From Muriicola sp. Z0-33 (GTDB lineage: Bacteria; Bacteroidota; Bacteroidia; Flavobacteriales; Flavobacteriaceae), in contig NZ_JAFMPW010000001.1 of NCBI RefSeq assembly GCF_026126425.1, forward strand, positions 1 through 64,000: a DNA stretch of 64,000 nt, in the 5' to 3' direction. This document shows, one piece after another, positions 37,207-46,580 of the stretch. The position numbers were made by a program, and so were the translations under genes. The notes below the pieces were generated by a model. It searched no databases. It was given only the letters and a program-made list of their open reading frames with translations, and had not been told where the DNA came from. How positions within the stretch are numbered: position 1 is the first letter of the stretch; every line of letters begins with the position of its first letter.

Positions 37207-37956
37207 TCAAAAATAGCTTTTCATTTTCAAAACAACGGCTGAAAGTATATAAAAGAGGGATTTAAGGAAGGATAGGCCTTCTACTTCTCTGTATATTTTC
37301 CATTCATACTGGAGCAGGCCAAATTTATTTGAAGATATAGAATTGCTTCTCAGTCTGTATGTAGCAAGGATCTCATTAAGTCCGTGAGCATCAGTCTTTT
37401 TCAATAATTTAAGCCATAAGGCGTAATCTTGCCTTTTCCTGATCGCAGGCATAAACTGTTTTCCAAAAAAATTAAGATCATAAATCACAGTGAGGCATCC
37501 TATCGGGTTTTTAAATAAAGCACTTTTATAGGTAACACGTTCTCTGGCTTTTACAACCCTGGAAATATCATCTCCATTTTCATTGATGGTGTTATAAGCA
37601 GTAAATGAAAAATAATAGTTATTGTCTTGCATAAAATGCAATTGCCTATGAAGTTTTTCCGGTGCCCAAAGGTCATCGCTGTCTAAAAAAGCTATATAGT
37701 CCCCCGCCGCAGTTTCAATAGCCTTGTTTCTGGCTATCCCTGCCCCACTATTTACTTCCAGAACAATTAACTTTATCCTCTCGTCCTTTTCCACATATTT
37801 CCTTACAATCTGGGCACTCTTATCTGTTGAACAATCGTCCACTAGAATATGTTCCCAATGCGGATACGTCTGGGAAATGACTGAGCCAATACAACCGGCG
37901 ATAAAATCCTCGGAATTGTGTACAGGGGTTACAATGGAAACTAGTTTATTCAACAA
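37207..37956 (-). CDS. Glycosyltransferase family 2 protein
   Basis: 249 residues, GT-A fold. N-terminal VSIVTPVHNSEDFI, nucleotide-binding VDDCSTD, and FLDSDDLW with the metal-binding DxD. No membrane helix, so it works at the cytoplasmic face. The start is TTG at 37956 or the adjacent TTG; no ATG lies before the conserved strand. It follows wecB by 24 bases. Confidence 0.94.
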   Translation of the reverse strand: MLNKLVSIVTPVHNSEDFIAGCIGSVISQTYPHWEHILVDDCSTDKSAQIVRKYVEKDERIKLIVLEVNSGAGIARNKAIETAAGDYIAFLDSDDLWAPEKLHRQLHFMQDNNYYFSFTAYNTINENGDDISRVVKARERVTYKSALFKNPIGCLTVIYDLNFFGKQFMPAIRKRQDYALWLKLLKKTDAHGLNEILATYRLRSNSISSNKFGLLQYEWKIYREVEGLSFLKSLFYILSAVVLKMKSYF

Positions 37957-37980
37957 TCTATTTTCTTAATAATTATAATA

Positions 37981-39072
37981 TTAAAGAGTAGCCGCCACTA
38001 ATTCTTCTACAATTAGTTGTCCGGTATTCCCATTACCGTATAAATTAATGTCAAAATTTATCACGGTACTTTTAAGCTTATCATAGGCATGTAACATGGC
38101 TTCTTTATCGGATCCGACAAGAAAGTTTACCCCATGGGTTACCAATTCTACCCATTCTGTTTCTTCTCTTACTGTTATACAAGGCTTTTTAAAGAAAAAT
38201 GCTTCTTTCTGTAAACCTCCACTATCTGTTATTACTGCCTCACAATTGGTCAGCAACCATATCATCTCAAGATAACCGACAGGATCAATTATCCTGATAT
38301 TTGCGTTTGGTGTTATCCTGAACTTTTTTAATTGTTTAACGGTTCTTGGATGTAAAGGCAATACAATTTTTTTCTCATTGGAGATTTCTCCCAGAGCTTT
38401 AAAAATTGTTTCCAATTTGCCTTTAAAATCCGTGTTTTCCTGCCTGTGAATAGTACATAAAATAAATGCCGTGTCCTGGTCTATTGCAGCAGGTTTAACG
38501 GCTCTGCTTTTATAGTAAAGAGCGGCATCGTTCATTACATCCCCACAATTCACCCTTTTTATGTCAATGTTTTTATATCCTTCCTCTAGCAGATTAGTCA
38601 TGGCCGTTTCGGTAGGACAGAAAAGAATATCACTGATCCTATCTGTGAGTATCCGATTAACTTCCTCGGGCATGGCCATATTAAAAGAGCGTAATCCTGC
38701 CTCAACATGAGCCACATTAATATGTAATTTCTTTGCTGCTAATGCCCCGGCGATAGTAGAATTGGTGTCTCCATACACTAAAACCCAATCTGGTTTTTCT
38801 GAAATTAATACCCCTTCAATTTCCTCGAGCATTTTCCCTGTCATGGCACCATGGGAAAGGCTATTTATTTCCAGGTTGTAGTGGGGCTCCGGGATATTCA
38901 TCTGATCAAAGAAAACCTTGCTCATGTTTTCATCAAAATGCTGTCCGGTGTGTACAATAACCTCATTGATTTTTAAGTTTTCATTCTGGTTATTGAATGC
39001 TACTATGGCCCTGCTGACTACCGCTGCTTTTACGAATTGAGGTCTTGCGCCTATTACTGTAATAATTTTCAA
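37981..39072 (-). CDS. wecB: Non-hydrolysing UDP-sugar 2-epimerase, WbpI-like (WecB family)
   Basis: 363 residues from TTG 39072, which follows GAGG at a ribosome-binding distance; a GTG at 39084 would add RPP. The sequence has the WecB-family fold, but details such as VIGARPQFVK, HTGQHFDENMS, GDTNSTIAGALAA and YLEMIWLLTNCEAVITDSGGLQKEAFF match WbpI, the epimerase acting on UDP-2,3-diacetamido-glucuronate, better than E. coli WecB (GTRPEAIK, HREML). The presence of WbpB- and WbpD-like genes in the same locus supports this. Generic UDP-GlcNAc epimerase activity cannot be excluded. Confidence 0.88.
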   Translation of the reverse strand: MKIITVIGARPQFVKAAVVSRAIVAFNNQNENLKINEVIVHTGQHFDENMSKVFFDQMNIPEPHYNLEINSLSHGAMTGKMLEEIEGVLISEKPDWVLVYGDTNSTIAGALAAKKLHINVAHVEAGLRSFNMAMPEEVNRILTDRISDILFCPTETAMTNLLEEGYKNIDIKRVNCGDVMNDAALYYKSRAVKPAAIDQDTAFILCTIHRQENTDFKGKLETIFKALGEISNEKKIVLPLHPRTVKQLKKFRITPNANIRIIDPVGYLEMIWLLTNCEAVITDSGGLQKEAFFFKKPCITVREETEWVELVTHGVNFLVGSDKEAMLHAYDKLKSTVINFDINLYGNGNTGQLIVEELVAATL

Positions 39073-39231
39073 TGGTGGCCTCACTAAAACTAAAATTAGC
39101 TGTTTAATTCAATTTTATTCCCTCGTAAAATAGTATTCGCAGGATAAAGGAATAACACTGATTTCTATTATTTCTTTAAACTTAAGGAATATTATCCTGA
39201 GAGGCTAAAGCCATAAATGGCAGTAGCTCAT

Positions 39232-40365
39232 TTAATCATTTGCAAGGAGCACCCTTTCATAGAAGTCTAATAACTTTCTTTCTTCATTTGCCCAGTTGAA
39301 TTTCTCCAGTACCGCGGCTTTACCCCTGCTTCCCATGGCCTTGGCCCTCTCTTTATCTGATACCAGTTCATTAATGGCCTTTCCTATACTTGCTGGATCT
39401 TTTGGATCGACAAAAATTGCACAATCCAAATCCTGAATTAGGGACCTCCAGTATTCAAAATCGGAGGCGATCACCGGAATGCCCGCAGCCATATATTCGA
39501 ACATTTTCACCGGGATACTATCCAGATAATTAATTGTTGGCTCTAACACTACCAATCCGGCTACAGATTTCATAAGTGTCTGGCTTACATCTTTCCGGCT
39601 TAAAAAGCCGAGTTCACTCACCTTACTCCATCCTTTACTCTGGGTGGTTAAACTCCTTAATTCTTCACTTTCAAATTTTCCACCAAGCAATAGTTCTACA
39701 TTTCCTGCATATTCCAGTGCGTCTACAATTGTGGGAAACCCTCTTACTTTGGAAATGGCCCCGACATAACATATGTGATTATCCTTTGCTTTGTCACCTG
39801 CCTCGGGCGCGGTGGTAAACTCTGCTATAAATGGAAAATTCTGTATTTCCACAGCCATCGGATTATTAGATAAGAATCTATCCCGTATGAATGGGGTAGC
39901 TGTAGCGATTCCAGCAAGCTTTGATGCAATATTATCTTCGTATTTTTCAAATAAACGAGATAAGGTCGATTTAAATATCGAAGGAATATATGCCTTTGTC
40001 AAAAGTTGCCTGGGAACATCCTCATGGGCATCATATATCACTTTTTTGCCCTTCTTTGCAAGCTTTTTACCCACATACAGCAATTCCGGATCATGAAAAT
40101 GATAGATGTCCGCATTTAAGGAAATTGCTTTTTGGTATATTTTTTTGGAAAAAGAGATGACCCTCTGAAATCTTCCAGAATAACTCCCAATATCCAGAAT
40201 TTGTACTCCGTCTTTTATTTCATCTCCCTGTCCGTCTGCCACAATTAAGGTAACATCATATCCATTTCTGGCCAATGATTTACATTCCTTTACGAACACA
40301 CGCGTATCGTAACGGGGATGCACCGTGGTGAAATGACAAACTTTGTTGGTCGCTGTCTTATTCAA
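39232..40365 (-). CDS. Glycosyltransferase family 4 protein
   Basis: 377 residues, GT-B fold. N-terminal CHFTTVHPRYDTRVFVKEC, central YHFHDPELLYVG and IYDAHED, and the C-terminal donor site VPVKMFEYMAAGIPVIASDF. The start is TTG at 40365; no ATG occurs in the first part of the conserved domain, and a perfect -7 element sits 24 bases before the TTG. It should add a sugar to the growing repeat unit in the cytoplasm. Confidence 0.93.
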   Translation of the reverse strand: MNKTATNKVCHFTTVHPRYDTRVFVKECKSLARNGYDVTLIVADGQGDEIKDGVQILDIGSYSGRFQRVISFSKKIYQKAISLNADIYHFHDPELLYVGKKLAKKGKKVIYDAHEDVPRQLLTKAYIPSIFKSTLSRLFEKYEDNIASKLAGIATATPFIRDRFLSNNPMAVEIQNFPFIAEFTTAPEAGDKAKDNHICYVGAISKVRGFPTIVDALEYAGNVELLLGGKFESEELRSLTTQSKGWSKVSELGFLSRKDVSQTLMKSVAGLVVLEPTINYLDSIPVKMFEYMAAGIPVIASDFEYWRSLIQDLDCAIFVDPKDPASIGKAINELVSDKERAKAMGSRGKAAVLEKFNWANEERKLLDFYERVLLAND

Positions 40366-40389
40366 ATTCTGATTTTTTCAATTCAGGGG

Positions 40390-40397
40390 CAAAGATA
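40390..40397 (-). promoter_or_regulatory. -7 promoter element for the GT4 gene
   Basis: The minus strand reads TATCTTTG, a perfect TAnnTTTG, 24 bases before the TTG start at 40365. Confidence 0.55.
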
Positions 40398-40416
40398 ACA
40401 GCATAATTCCAATACA

Positions 40417-41685
40417 TTAATTCGTCTTATAATTATTATCTTTTTGATTGAGAAGAAATATTGAAATCAATAGTAATACCAGTGCTCCATGGGTAAGGAT
40501 GACAATAGACAAAGAAGAGCTTAAAAAAGAGAAAATAACCAGGAAATAGAGGCCAAAATATTTAGAAGGTATTTTAAGGCTATTTAAGATCATAAAATAA
40601 ACCGCTACAATAAACACATTTATTGCAACTCCCCATCCTCCTAAATTCATAAAACCATCGGAGATCAATCCGTTATTTGCAGCCATATCCGGCCGGTTAA
40701 AATACACTTCCCCAATAAGATATTCGTGCCTTACATCAAAAGGGTATTCAAAAAATTGTTTTAAAACAGATTCTGACCAGTAAAGCGGTTTTCCTTCAAA
40801 AAAATCAATATAGCTTATGTCTAGTAAAGTGGGTAAAAAATGAACCCTCCTGAAACTTAGGATCCAGGGATAATCGTAATTAACCCAAGCCAAAAGTAAA
40901 CAAATGACGATAAGCAAACTGGAATAGTTAAGTATCCTTTTTACGGTCTGACTATAGCTCCAGCGGTAAAAAACCAGCACCAGAATTAGTCCGACATATA
41001 CTGTTTTATGCGCTCCGAACAGATAAAAAAGCACCAGATATAGCACGCCTACAAGGGCCAGCACCTTGTTTTTTAATTCAAGTGAAAAAACAATGATAAG
41101 GGGAATAATAATCTTCGTAAAAAGCGAATAGGTATACCCAAAATAAGGATTAGAAAGCCCCCCCATGGTGCTCCGTGTTTGGTAAACATCAAGGAACAAT
41201 AGGTTTTTAAGATTTATATGAGGCCCATATACCAGAAGATAGGGGATTACCCCAATAGTTGTAACCAGAAGCAATAAATAAAGTGCCTGCCTTTTGTTGA
41301 GAACGGGGATGCCGCTAAAGTCTATTTTTATAAATGAAAAGGCGAAGAAGCCAAAAAAGAATAGTTGATGATATCCCAATACCTCTAAGGGGTACATCTC
41401 TCCTGAGGTAAATGCGATCAGTGAAGGAACAGTCAGGAGCACAAAAAATATAGAAAGGGAAATAAAAGCAAATTTTGTCTTTCGAATACCAGAAAGGCAG
41501 AACGCATTTAGAAAAAAGATGGCTATCGATATTGCCAATCTGTTGGTAGAAAGATCAAAACTCCCCTCTTTCATCAAAGCAATATTATCCCAGTAAAAAT
41601 AGGTGATGATCTTATAATGGTAAAGCCACAATAGCAGGAAATAGTATATTGTAAAATACACGGTTATAGGGATTCTCAGTTTCAT
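40417..41685 (-). CDS. Wzy-like oligosaccharide repeat unit polymerase
   Basis: 422 residues with about eleven membrane helices and a large periplasmic loop. The region ANNGLISDGFMNLGGWGVAI resembles the conserved NDGF..GF.NFG pattern of Wzy-type polymerases. Wzy proteins share little sequence, so the call depends on topology, that motif and position between transferase, ligase-like and flippase genes. Its ATG overlaps the stop of the next gene upstream (ATGA). Confidence 0.75.
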   Translation of the reverse strand: MKLRIPITVYFTIYYFLLLWLYHYKIITYFYWDNIALMKEGSFDLSTNRLAISIAIFFLNAFCLSGIRKTKFAFISLSIFFVLLTVPSLIAFTSGEMYPLEVLGYHQLFFFGFFAFSFIKIDFSGIPVLNKRQALYLLLLVTTIGVIPYLLVYGPHINLKNLLFLDVYQTRSTMGGLSNPYFGYTYSLFTKIIIPLIIVFSLELKNKVLALVGVLYLVLFYLFGAHKTVYVGLILVLVFYRWSYSQTVKRILNYSSLLIVICLLLAWVNYDYPWILSFRRVHFLPTLLDISYIDFFEGKPLYWSESVLKQFFEYPFDVRHEYLIGEVYFNRPDMAANNGLISDGFMNLGGWGVAINVFIVAVYFMILNSLKIPSKYFGLYFLVIFSFLSSSLSIVILTHGALVLLLISIFLLNQKDNNYKTN

Positions 41686-42944
41686 TGATCGCCTCCTCTC
41701 TCTTTAGTTTCAGAAAAAATAAAACAAACAATAAAAGAAATAAAAGAAACCCCGGAAAACCTGTTAAAAACACTCTCAAAGAGCATATTTACAAAGACCA
41801 CTAAAAGGATGGCAAAAAATAGATTTCTATTCATTTCAACATTCCGGCATACCCGGAATAAGGCAATAAAAATTCCGGTAAGTACCACTAAACCCAGTAA
41901 GCCATTTTCTATCCAGATCTGAAAGAATTGATTATGTGCGTTTAATTGTTCTTTCAGGGGAAAAGTATATTCCTTTTCGGTGTATACCCTGTTTAATTCT
42001 TGCTGTGCACTTCCCCCGCCATATCCCAGTAACGGCTTTTCTCCTATCAGGAGCAGTGCAGCATCCCAGCTGAGGATTCGAGTAGCAAAATCATAACGCG
42101 CGTTCTTATCAACTCCTATTTCGTTATTAGCCAGTTTTCTAATACTTTCCTTAAATCGGGGGTTTATAAAGGCAAATAACAGGCCTACCGTTACAAAACC
42201 AATTATAATAATCGCTTTTTTCGACTGGGAGATTTTTGCAGATAAAATTCGATATACGTAAAGCAGACCGAGCACCAGAAATGCCGCCTTATTGGAAATC
42301 AGGAATAAAACGCCTGTGAAAGCACAGATTAAAATGAATCTTTTTTTACGGTTAAAGACCTCCTGGCTAAAAAGAAGGATAGCTATGCCTGTACAGAGGT
42401 AAAGTCCAAAATATACCGTCTGATGAAACATAGAAAAATGATTGCCAAAAAAGTGATTGCCACCGTAAATTATAGATTCCAGGAACGCTTTCCCCTCTAA
42501 TACATTCGGAATAAATTTTAGCCCATCATCCTCGAAAACCATGGAGCGATAAAACGCCATAAATACACAGAGGGCGGTTCCTACCACTAAGCCATAAACA
42601 AAAAAGCGCAAGATCCTAATGCGTTCTTCCCTTGTGTAAACGTGAAGAAAGAAGATCAATGGAAATACAAGCATCGATAATTTATGCTCCAAAAAAGACA
42701 GCGAAGTCACTCCTGAAATAACAGTCCCAAATAAATAGGTGAGGTAGAGTAAGGGTAATAAAAAAAGATACCTTGTTTTGTTTAAACTAAGTCTATTGAA
42801 GTTTATTAAAGAGAATACGGCCCATACGATAAGTGCTATGGTTGCTAATTGCTGATCCAGAGCAATAAAGAAAGCATACAAAAGTGCAGCGTAGTAATAC
42901 AGCCGCTGCCAGCTAATCTTCTCAAAGCTCATTTTATTTCGCAT
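41682..42944 (-). CDS. O-antigen ligase/polymerase family protein (WaaL/Wzy_C)
   Basis: 420 residues with about eleven to twelve membrane helices. The large periplasmic loop contains GYGGGSAQQ and AHNQFFQIWIENGLLG, the conserved H of the Wzy_C family. It either joins the finished polysaccharide to its acceptor (WaaL role) or polymerises it; the neighbouring gene is the better polymerase candidate, so ligase is favoured. It follows the flippase gene by three bases. Confidence 0.87.
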   Translation of the reverse strand: MRNKMSFEKISWQRLYYYAALLYAFFIALDQQLATIALIVWAVFSLINFNRLSLNKTRYLFLLPLLYLTYLFGTVISGVTSLSFLEHKLSMLVFPLIFFLHVYTREERIRILRFFVYGLVVGTALCVFMAFYRSMVFEDDGLKFIPNVLEGKAFLESIIYGGNHFFGNHFSMFHQTVYFGLYLCTGIAILLFSQEVFNRKKRFILICAFTGVLFLISNKAAFLVLGLLYVYRILSAKISQSKKAIIIIGFVTVGLLFAFINPRFKESIRKLANNEIGVDKNARYDFATRILSWDAALLLIGEKPLLGYGGGSAQQELNRVYTEKEYTFPLKEQLNAHNQFFQIWIENGLLGLVVLTGIFIALFRVCRNVEMNRNLFFAILLVVFVNMLFESVFNRFSGVSFISFIVCFIFSETKERGGDQ

Positions 42945-42947
42945 AGA

Positions 42948-44192
42948 TCAGGCATCAAGATAAAATTTCCTCATTGTTCTGTATTGCAATCCATAATATA
43001 GGCTATAAAGCACAATCTCGTGGACAACAAAGACATAAAAAAGTTGCTCAACGTCAAAGTTGAAAACGGTAGCACACAACCCCAAAGTAAGGAAAGTTGT
43101 TATAAAATAAGTCACCTGCCATACCATAGCAACTTTTAATCTGTTGGTAGCATTAAAAACTGATGATAACGGACTCACCACCAATTTCATCAGAAAACTT
43201 GCTGCCAAAATAGATGCAAACACCCCGGACCTGGACCACCTCTCCCCAAAAACCAGAGAAAATATAGGTTCTCCGAAGAAGTACAGAATCGCGCAAATAG
43301 GAATGCCCATGACCAGCAACGACCAGGCAGATTTCTTGAAAAAAGACAAAGCTTCTTTGTATTTTTCACTACTTATCAATGATGCAATCCTTTGATAAAA
43401 TACATCCTTAAATGAGGTGCCAATTAATGTAAGTGGGGCGCTCAGCACCATAAATGTTAGACCAAAATGCCCCAAATCATCAGTGGTATAATACTTACTC
43501 AGGATCAGAATCAATGCCTGAGAAGAAATAGTGTTAAGAAATGCTGGTCCAACTCCATATTTTGGATAATCTATATACTTCTTCGCCACCTCCTTAAGCT
43601 TCCGTACAGGCACAACTCTGGCCTTTACCAAAGATTTCTTAAACAGGTATCCCCAGGAAAACAGGGTGCCTGTTACTTTGGCCAGAACAAGGCCATACAA
43701 GGCAATTTTTGCAATTCCCAGGCCGATGGCGGTAAGGATATAACCAACAGACTGCAATACTTTGGCATAGGCATTTACCTTAAAAGTTTTTTCCCGAATT
43801 GAAAGGTTTATAAACGCACTCCAAATTCCAAAGAATAAGACATACAAGGGTACCAGGTAAATGAGTTGCCCAATATTTAAGTCTATAAAATCGTAAAATA
43901 AAATTGTAAGAAGCGCCAGAAGCAAGGAATAGGCAAAGGTGATATATAAACTTAAAGTGAAGAGCCTTAGCGCTTCCTTTGCTGATTTTGGGAGCACTAT
44001 TGCCATTTGATATTTGCCTCCCACTGCAACCGCAAAGATGGTAGCAATTGCAAAAAAGGAGGTGTAGGCGGCGAAGTCGCTCTCGGTATATAAACGCGTT
44101 AAAACAGGAGTGGCAAGAAAGGGCAGCGCCTGGGCTATTCCTGTACCCAGTATTTGAGAAGATACGTTTTTAGAGAATTCAGATTTAAGCAA
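42948..44192 (-). CDS. Wzx-like polysaccharide flippase
   Basis: 414 residues with about twelve membrane helices. N-terminal SQILGTGIAQALPFLATPVLTRLYTESDFA is typical of the Wzx/RfbX-like group. It would flip the lipid-linked repeat unit to the periplasm for the polymerase encoded downstream. The start is TTG at 44192; no ATG is available before the first helix. Confidence 0.92.
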   Translation of the reverse strand: MLKSEFSKNVSSQILGTGIAQALPFLATPVLTRLYTESDFAAYTSFFAIATIFAVAVGGKYQMAIVLPKSAKEALRLFTLSLYITFAYSLLLALLTILFYDFIDLNIGQLIYLVPLYVLFFGIWSAFINLSIREKTFKVNAYAKVLQSVGYILTAIGLGIAKIALYGLVLAKVTGTLFSWGYLFKKSLVKARVVPVRKLKEVAKKYIDYPKYGVGPAFLNTISSQALILILSKYYTTDDLGHFGLTFMVLSAPLTLIGTSFKDVFYQRIASLISSEKYKEALSFFKKSAWSLLVMGIPICAILYFFGEPIFSLVFGERWSRSGVFASILAASFLMKLVVSPLSSVFNATNRLKVAMVWQVTYFITTFLTLGLCATVFNFDVEQLFYVFVVHEIVLYSLYYGLQYRTMRKFYLDA

Positions 44193-44224
44193 TCTGGCCC
44201 AGATGTCTGTTAGTTTTTTGATTA

Positions 44225-45133
44225 TTATAAGTTTTTTCTCAATTCTTGCCCGAGATACCTGGAAAATTTCACGGCGGATGCTTCTTCCAGATGACTGCCA
44301 TCATATGATGAATAACTGTGCTTGTTTTCTATGTCGATCCAAGTGGCACCGGATGTCGTCAGCTGGTTTTTTAATTCCAATTCATCAAACCCGCTTATAT
44401 CGTTTTCGAGCAATAACATTCCTTCTGTGGTAGGTAATCTGAAAGCAAAAATACTAAAGCCTTCTCGTTTCCATCTGGCAACTCTTTTATAAAGTTCTTG
44501 AACTACTTCCGCACTCACTTTATTCCCCTTAAAATTCTTCCTGTAACTTTTTAATGCGGCATTGGAATCTGCCGGATATTTTAAAGAAGCTACCCAACCG
44601 TCCCTGTTAAACCGTTCATAATATCCCTTTTTTTTATCCTTTCTATAGATAATTTCTGTAGGGCTGATGGGATCAAAAAAATGGATGACAGGGCTTATAA
44701 AGCGCCTTCTAAAAATTTCCTTTTTATCGCGCTGTTTTTCTTGAAGAAAGTGCTCATTTAACTGTGCCTTGGGAGTAAGAGAATAGGGAGTGATTCCCAA
44801 CACAATTATTTTTTGGCCCTCATTGGCCAGGCGCTCTTCAATCTCATTATAAATCTCGTTATTCAGACCTCCTGAGCTGAAACCAAAATTTAATACTTTA
44901 AGACCGGCGAGCTCATCAGATATAACTTTAGAAGCAACGCCCCTATATACTCTAGAATCTCCAGCGACAATGACGTTGTATTTGGTCTTTGCATGTACTT
45001 TATCTGCCCAGAATTTCTCCTTGGCAATCACAGAACTCATAGGCTGAGGTCTCACTGTTCCGACCAGATAAATTAGCAGCAAAGCCAGTGCAGTCATAAT
45101 ATAAAATTGATATTTATATGGCTGCTGCTTCAT
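44225..45133 (-). CDS. Membrane-anchored SGNH hydrolase-like protein, MBOAT partner
   Basis: 302 residues. One N-terminal membrane helix (about 10-27) anchors a periplasmic domain with the SGNH pattern: block I as VIVAGDSRVYRG (GDSR instead of GDSL) and the C-terminal block V as YDGSHL, carrying Asp and His. Such proteins act with an MBOAT acyltransferase in O-acetylating polysaccharides, as in the alginate and similar systems. Its ATG overlaps the MBOAT stop (TAATG), supporting that partnership. Sequence conservation to known partners is weak. Confidence 0.8.
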   Translation of the reverse strand: MKQQPYKYQFYIMTALALLLIYLVGTVRPQPMSSVIAKEKFWADKVHAKTKYNVIVAGDSRVYRGVASKVISDELAGLKVLNFGFSSGGLNNEIYNEIEERLANEGQKIIVLGITPYSLTPKAQLNEHFLQEKQRDKKEIFRRRFISPVIHFFDPISPTEIIYRKDKKKGYYERFNRDGWVASLKYPADSNAALKSYRKNFKGNKVSAEVVQELYKRVARWKREGFSIFAFRLPTTEGMLLLENDISGFDELELKNQLTTSGATWIDIENKHSYSSYDGSHLEEASAVKFSRYLGQELRKNL

Positions 45134-46545
45134 TAAAATTGAAAATAAATAAACTCCTGTTCCGGACCTCTGAGAAATAATATGCAGACCAGGATGATTG
45201 CAAATTTAACAGAATCGAAATAGGGGATTTTGTCTTTGGGTATTAAAGATACTTGTTTTGATAAGAAATAACCTCCTTCATACAACAGCGCTAAAGCAAT
45301 AAAAATCATAAGGTTCAGATTTGTTGTTAAGAATTGAATGTTGAAATCCGGATAAAACATCCCCTCTATGATAGTAGTGAATTGCCCGAAAGTAGCCGCC
45401 CGGAATAATACCCAACCTATTAGCACAACAATCATGGTAGCCGTCCATCTAAGTATCCTCCATTTTCTATAGCCTGAAATTTTGAAGATTTTTCCAATTA
45501 CCCTTTCCGCACTCAATGCAAAAGCATGATATGCTCCCCAAAGCACAAAGTTAATAGCTGCTCCATGCCAAAGCCCTGATAATAGCATTGTTATCCACAT
45601 ATTGATATGAGATCTCAATCTCCCTTTCTTATTTCCGCCCAAAGGGATGTACACATAATCGCGAAACCAGGTAGACAAAGAAATGTGCCATCTACTCCAA
45701 AAATCTCGCATAGAAACAGATAAATAAGGATGATTGAAATTCATCCTGAAATGATATCCCATAAGTTTAGCCAAACCTCTTGCAATTTGACTATATCCAG
45801 AAAAATCAAAATAGATCTGAAATGCAAAACACCCCATGACCACCCACCAGTAAATACCAGTGCCGTTATCTATTCCGGCGAATGCCTGGTTAACAAAAAT
45901 GCCCAGATTGTCTGCAAGTACCGTTTTTTGGTAATATCCCAGGAGTATTAGTTTTATTCCATTCCAGAAAGCCAAAGGAGATACTTCTCGTTGGCGTGCA
46001 AGTTGTTGTAAAAAATCCTTTGCCCTAACTATCGGCCCGGCCACAAGTTGAGGAAACATGACCAAATATGAAAAGAAGTGCAGGATATTAGGTGTGGGCT
46101 TCAATTTGTTTTTATACACATCAACGGTATAACTGATAGATTGAAAAGTATAGAAGCTTATCCCTACTGGAAGTATATAAGTAAAAGCCGGTAGATTGTC
46201 CTTAATGCTGACATTTAGAGAAAGGAGAAGAAGAAAATTCTCTATTTGTTCTGCCAAGAATACACTGTACTTGAATACACTAAGACAAGAAAGGTTTACA
46301 AAAAGCGAAAAAATGAGTATAATGCGGCCCCTGTTCCTGTGCTTGTCTATTAATTTCGCCGCAAAAAAATCGACGAGTCCACTAAATATAATAAGAAAAA
46401 GAAAGCGCCAATCCCACCAGCCATAGAATAAGAAGGAACTCAGGATTAAACAAATGAATTTTAGATTATGTTTCCCTTTAACAAATTGCCATAGAAGTAA
46501 AAAAAGCGAAATAAATACCAGAAAGGCGAGTGAGTTAAAGGACAT
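45133..46545 (-). CDS. MBOAT family O-acyltransferase (AlgI-like)
   Basis: 470 residues with about ten to twelve membrane helices. N-terminal MSFNSLAFLVFISLF and FLFYGWWDWRFLFLI are family-typical; the catalytic His is in SGLWHGAAINFVLWG. It passes acyl groups, usually acetyl, across the inner membrane for polysaccharide modification. The SGNH protein encoded next to it should complete the transfer. Normal length. Confidence 0.95.
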   Translation of the reverse strand: MSFNSLAFLVFISLFLLLWQFVKGKHNLKFICLILSSFLFYGWWDWRFLFLIIFSGLVDFFAAKLIDKHRNRGRIILIFSLFVNLSCLSVFKYSVFLAEQIENFLLLLSLNVSIKDNLPAFTYILPVGISFYTFQSISYTVDVYKNKLKPTPNILHFFSYLVMFPQLVAGPIVRAKDFLQQLARQREVSPLAFWNGIKLILLGYYQKTVLADNLGIFVNQAFAGIDNGTGIYWWVVMGCFAFQIYFDFSGYSQIARGLAKLMGYHFRMNFNHPYLSVSMRDFWSRWHISLSTWFRDYVYIPLGGNKKGRLRSHINMWITMLLSGLWHGAAINFVLWGAYHAFALSAERVIGKIFKISGYRKWRILRWTATMIVVLIGWVLFRAATFGQFTTIIEGMFYPDFNIQFLTTNLNLMIFIALALLYEGGYFLSKQVSLIPKDKIPYFDSVKFAIILVCILFLRGPEQEFIYFQF

Positions 46546-46580
46546 CCTTATTTTTTAAACCTGGTTTTTCTGAAAAGCTC

